Source of the DNA: Thermoplasmata archaeon | Lineage (GTDB): Archaea; Thermoplasmatota; Thermoplasmata; Lutacidiplasmatales; UBA184 | Reading direction: 5' to 3' | Assembly (NCBI GenBank): GCA_030043835.1 | Contig: JASHWY010000153.1 | Span: 1 to 7,883 of the forward strand | Length of the DNA stretch: 7,883 nt | Shown: positions 6,709 to 7,883 of the stretch, piece by piece | How the letters are laid out: every line of letters starts with the position of its first letter | Position numbering within the stretch: position 1 is the first letter of the stretch | The notes under the pieces: generated by a model | The model's input: only the letters and a program-made list of their open reading frames with translations | Database searches by the model: none | What the model was told of the DNA's origin: nothing | Program-made: the position numbers and the translations under genes

Positions 6709-6815
6709 CGGGCCTGTCGGGACGTCCCGCCCCGGGCGGGCGACGCCCGGGACCTTTGAACCCGAGTGCTCTGGCTTAGAAGGCCAGTGCTTCGTCCAAG
6801 CTAAGCTACAGGCCC
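6709..6815 (-). tRNA. tRNA-Arg (anticodon TCT), complete, T-loop interrupted
   Basis: Read on the minus strand, the acceptor GGGCCTG (6815-6809) pairs perfectly with CAGGCCC (6716-6710), with discriminator G at 6709 and no encoded CCA. The D-stem is GCTT (6806-6803) with AAGC (6792-6789), and the D-loop contains the GG pair. The anticodon stem CTGGC (6787-6783) pairs with GCCAG (6775-6771) around CTTCTAA, so the anticodon is TCT (6780-6778), reading AGA/AGG arginine codons. The variable region is 5 nt. The T-stem TCGGG (6765-6761) pairs with CCCGA (6721-6717). The T-loop is 39 nt because of a 32-nt insertion. All four stems pair fully, so this is a real tRNA rather than a remnant. Confidence 0.92.
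6723..6754 (-). other. 32-nt insertion in the T-loop of tRNA-Arg, probable non-canonical tRNA intron (about position 59/60)
   Basis: Removing these 32 nt leaves a normal loop TTCAAAT between T-stem strands. The insertion closes with a 6-bp stem, GTCCCG with CGGGAC, and has a further small inner hairpin. Boundaries can slide by one or two bases. It shares the 11-mer CCCGCCCGGGG with the tRNA-Ala insertion at 43-74, though at a different offset and in a different fold. Same length, same position and two unrelated tRNAs argue for a systematic feature of this genome. A strict bulge-helix-bulge was not seen by eye. Confidence 0.72.
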
Positions 6816-6837
6816 AACCCGGGAACCGCGGCGGGGC

Positions 6838-6844
6838 CATTAAC
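6838..6844 (-). promoter_or_regulatory. Weak TATA-like element upstream of tRNA-Arg
   Basis: Minus-strand GGTTAATG overlaps the stop codon of the DUF99 gene and is centred about 26 bases upstream of the first tRNA base (6815), the usual distance for an archaeal tRNA promoter. It is the only AT-rich patch there. Read-through from the DUF99 gene is an alternative. Confidence 0.35.
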
Positions 6845-7436
6845 CCTTGGGGCGCGCCGAACGGGCCGGGGGCGAGCCGCCCGAAGCGACCAGGTGGGCG
6901 AGGCGGAGCGGCTCGGGCCAGTAGCCCCGTACGAGCGTCCGCCGGACCAGGCGGGCGGCGTCCGCCTTCGTGCAACCGACCGCCGCAGCGTAGATCGGGT
7001 GCCCGCCCGTCGGGACCGCGAAGAGACGGTGGGCGGTGAGCCTCCGCCAACGCTCGCCGTGGTCCCGAGGGAACCATTTCGCAAGCGCCGACCGTATCTT
7101 CCCGAACTCCGGGGCCCTCCGCGTCACCGCGACCACGGGGACCCGAAGCGCCGCGTGGATCCGGTCGAGGTCGAGTACGTTGAACCCTCCGACGACCGCT
7201 CCGTCGAGGAGGAGCGCCCGGAGTCCGTCGGTGGGACCAGTCGCCCGAACGAGCGCGACCACCCGGCGCGTCCCGTCGCGCCCGTCGACCCGGACCGTCG
7301 CGGTCCGAATCGCCTCTACGTAACTCGGCGCGGAGACGACGACGGCCGCGATCGGCGCCGAGCGATCGCCACGGCGGAAGGCCCCGTCGTCGACCGCCGC
7401 GACGCGAGGATGGGGTTTCTGGAGCGAACGCCTCAA
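6840..7436 (-). CDS. DUF99 family protein (endonuclease V homologue)
   Basis: The 198-aa product from a TTG start (7436-7434) matches the archaeal DUF99/COG1628 family: QKPHPRVAAVDDGAF near the N-terminus (D16, D17), RALLLDGAVVGGFNVLDLD in the middle (D78), RRAPEF after the next strand, and PEPLRLAHLVASG near residues 174-186. The family length is about 190 aa. It is related in fold to endonuclease V, which cuts at deaminated bases, and the two conserved acidic sites fit a metal-dependent nuclease; activity on any substrate is not shown by sequence alone. The open frame continues upstream of 7436 into Arg-rich sequence antisense to the divergent gene, so the longer form is rejected. There is no ATG or GTG near this start and no clear Shine-Dalgarno, so initiation is probably leaderless. 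The tRNA-Arg follows 24 nt after its stop. Confidence 0.88.
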   Translation of the reverse strand: MRRSLQKPHPRVAAVDDGAFRRGDRSAPIAAVVVSAPSYVEAIRTATVRVDGRDGTRRVVALVRATGPTDGLRALLLDGAVVGGFNVLDLDRIHAALRVPVVAVTRRAPEFGKIRSALAKWFPRDHGERWRRLTAHRLFAVPTGGHPIYAAAVGCTKADAARLVRRTLVRGYWPEPLRLAHLVASGGSPPARSARPKG

Positions 7437-7469
7437 GGCTAAGACCCCGACGCGGTTCCATGGGGTCGT

Positions 7470-7883
7470 ATGGGCTCCCCTACCGTCACGATCCGCTGTC
7501 CGGCGTGCGGGTCGGACCTTCGTGTCGTGCTCGCCCCGTCCCCGCCGACGCAGTGGTTCCCGTGCCCGAACTGCCGGGCCCCCGTCCCAGTCGTCGTTCC
7601 TCGCGACCCTCCCCCCCTCTACTCCTGGGAGGCGTTCCCCGGGCTTTATCCCCCGCTCCCCCGACCCCGGGTCGCCCGGTGGCACCCCCGCCGTGCGGCG
7701 ATGGTGGCGCTCCTCGCGGTCACGGTGATCGCCCTCGCCGTCGCGGGATGGCTCGGATACTACGCGCTGGAGGCGCCCCACCCGGGTTCGTTCCTCGTGA
7801 ACGGAACGGTCTATACCCAAGTGTCCGGGGGCGGCGTAACGCCCGCCTTCGGCGCCCGCGTGGTCGCCATGATGGAGGGAGGA
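7470..7883 (+). CDS. Zinc-ribbon, single-span membrane protein (partial, 3' end outside the window)
   Basis: The first 138 residues are present and the frame is open to the window edge. Residues 10-35 carry a zinc ribbon with C10-x2-C13 and C32-x2-C35 (RCPACGSD, PCPNCRAP). A Pro-rich stretch follows (about 38-70). Residues about 76-100 (AAMVALLAVTVIALAVAGWL onward) form one membrane span, with arginines before it. The ribbon is therefore probably cytoplasmic and the rest outside. The outer part begins FLVNGTVYTQVSGG and GARVVAM, resembling the start of a carboxypeptidase-regulatory-like beta-sandwich domain; this is tentative. The gene is divergent from the DUF99 gene with 33 nt between their starts. 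ATG 7460 lies in another frame and gives no such motifs. Function is unknown. Confidence 0.72.
   Translation, partial: MGSPTVTIRCPACGSDLRVVLAPSPPTQWFPCPNCRAPVPVVVPRDPPPLYSWEAFPGLYPPLPRPRVARWHPRRAAMVALLAVTVIALAVAGWLGYYALEAPHPGSFLVNGTVYTQVSGGGVTPAFGARVVAMMEGG

Noticed and set aside
5893..6759. 288-aa plus-strand open frame overlapping the zinc-ribbon protein gene
   Set aside because: Its translation is Arg/Pro/Gly-rich and it runs into the tRNA-Arg; the 5630-6700 frame has zinc-ribbon and winged-helix-like features.
6478..7461. 327-aa minus-strand open frame starting with ATG near 7461
   Set aside because: It runs through the tRNA-Arg and overlaps the DUF99 gene in another frame, with Arg/Gly/Pro-rich translation; the DUF99 frame carries the conserved motifs.
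7437..7820. N-terminal extension of the DUF99 frame to 7820
   Set aside because: The extra 128 residues are charged low-complexity sequence antisense to the zinc-ribbon gene; family similarity begins right after TTG 7436.
1..7883. CRISPR arrays, insertion sequences or integrase genes
   Set aside because: No regularly spaced repeats, transposase motifs or terminal inverted repeats were seen; composition is uniform across the window.

Overview
The window is archaeal, most likely a high-GC euryarchaeal lineage such as a Thermoplasmatota relative; the phylum is an inference. Pointers to Archaea are the archaeal mevalonate-entry gene set (HMG-CoA synthase, thiolase-like protein, DUF35 protein), DUF835 and DUF99 family proteins, TATA-like boxes placed for leaderless or short-leader transcripts, and two tRNAs without encoded CCA that carry intron-like insertions. 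The DNA is very GC-rich, so most long open frames on the opposite strand are spurious. Genes are packed tightly and no gene-free stretch exceeds about 100 bases.

Layout. (1) Bases 1-88 are the 3' part of tRNA-Ala(GGC), whose T-loop contains a 32-nt insertion. (2) Bases 151-4372 are a plus-strand operon behind a clear TATA box: an HTH regulator of the type found beside archaeal HMG-CoA synthase genes, HMG-CoA synthase, a thiolase-family protein, a DUF35 zinc-ribbon/OB-fold protein and a DUF835 protein that overlaps the DUF35 gene by 4 nt. (3) Bases 4400-6700 are a second plus-strand unit with its own TATA box: a GT4 glycosyltransferase broken by a single-base frameshift, overlapping an unrecognised protein with a C-terminal zinc ribbon. 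(4) On the minus strand, bases 6709-6815 are tRNA-Arg(TCT), again with a 32-nt T-loop insertion, and 6840-7436 is a DUF99 (endonuclease V-like) gene. (5) From 7470 a divergent plus-strand gene for a zinc-ribbon, single-membrane-span protein runs off the window.

How the genes fit together. In archaea the thiolase, DUF35 protein and HMG-CoA synthase form one complex that makes HMG-CoA from acetyl-CoA, the first steps towards isoprenoid lipids. HMG-CoA synthase here keeps plausible catalytic residues, but the thiolase-like partner lacks the nucleophilic cysteine (Gly87), the His of the GHP motif (Gln336) and the Cys of the HDCF motif (Ala288). It therefore looks like a pseudoenzyme or a protein with changed chemistry that is still kept intact inside the operon.

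The two points most worth following are this thiolase-like protein and the matching T-loop insertions in both tRNAs of the window.
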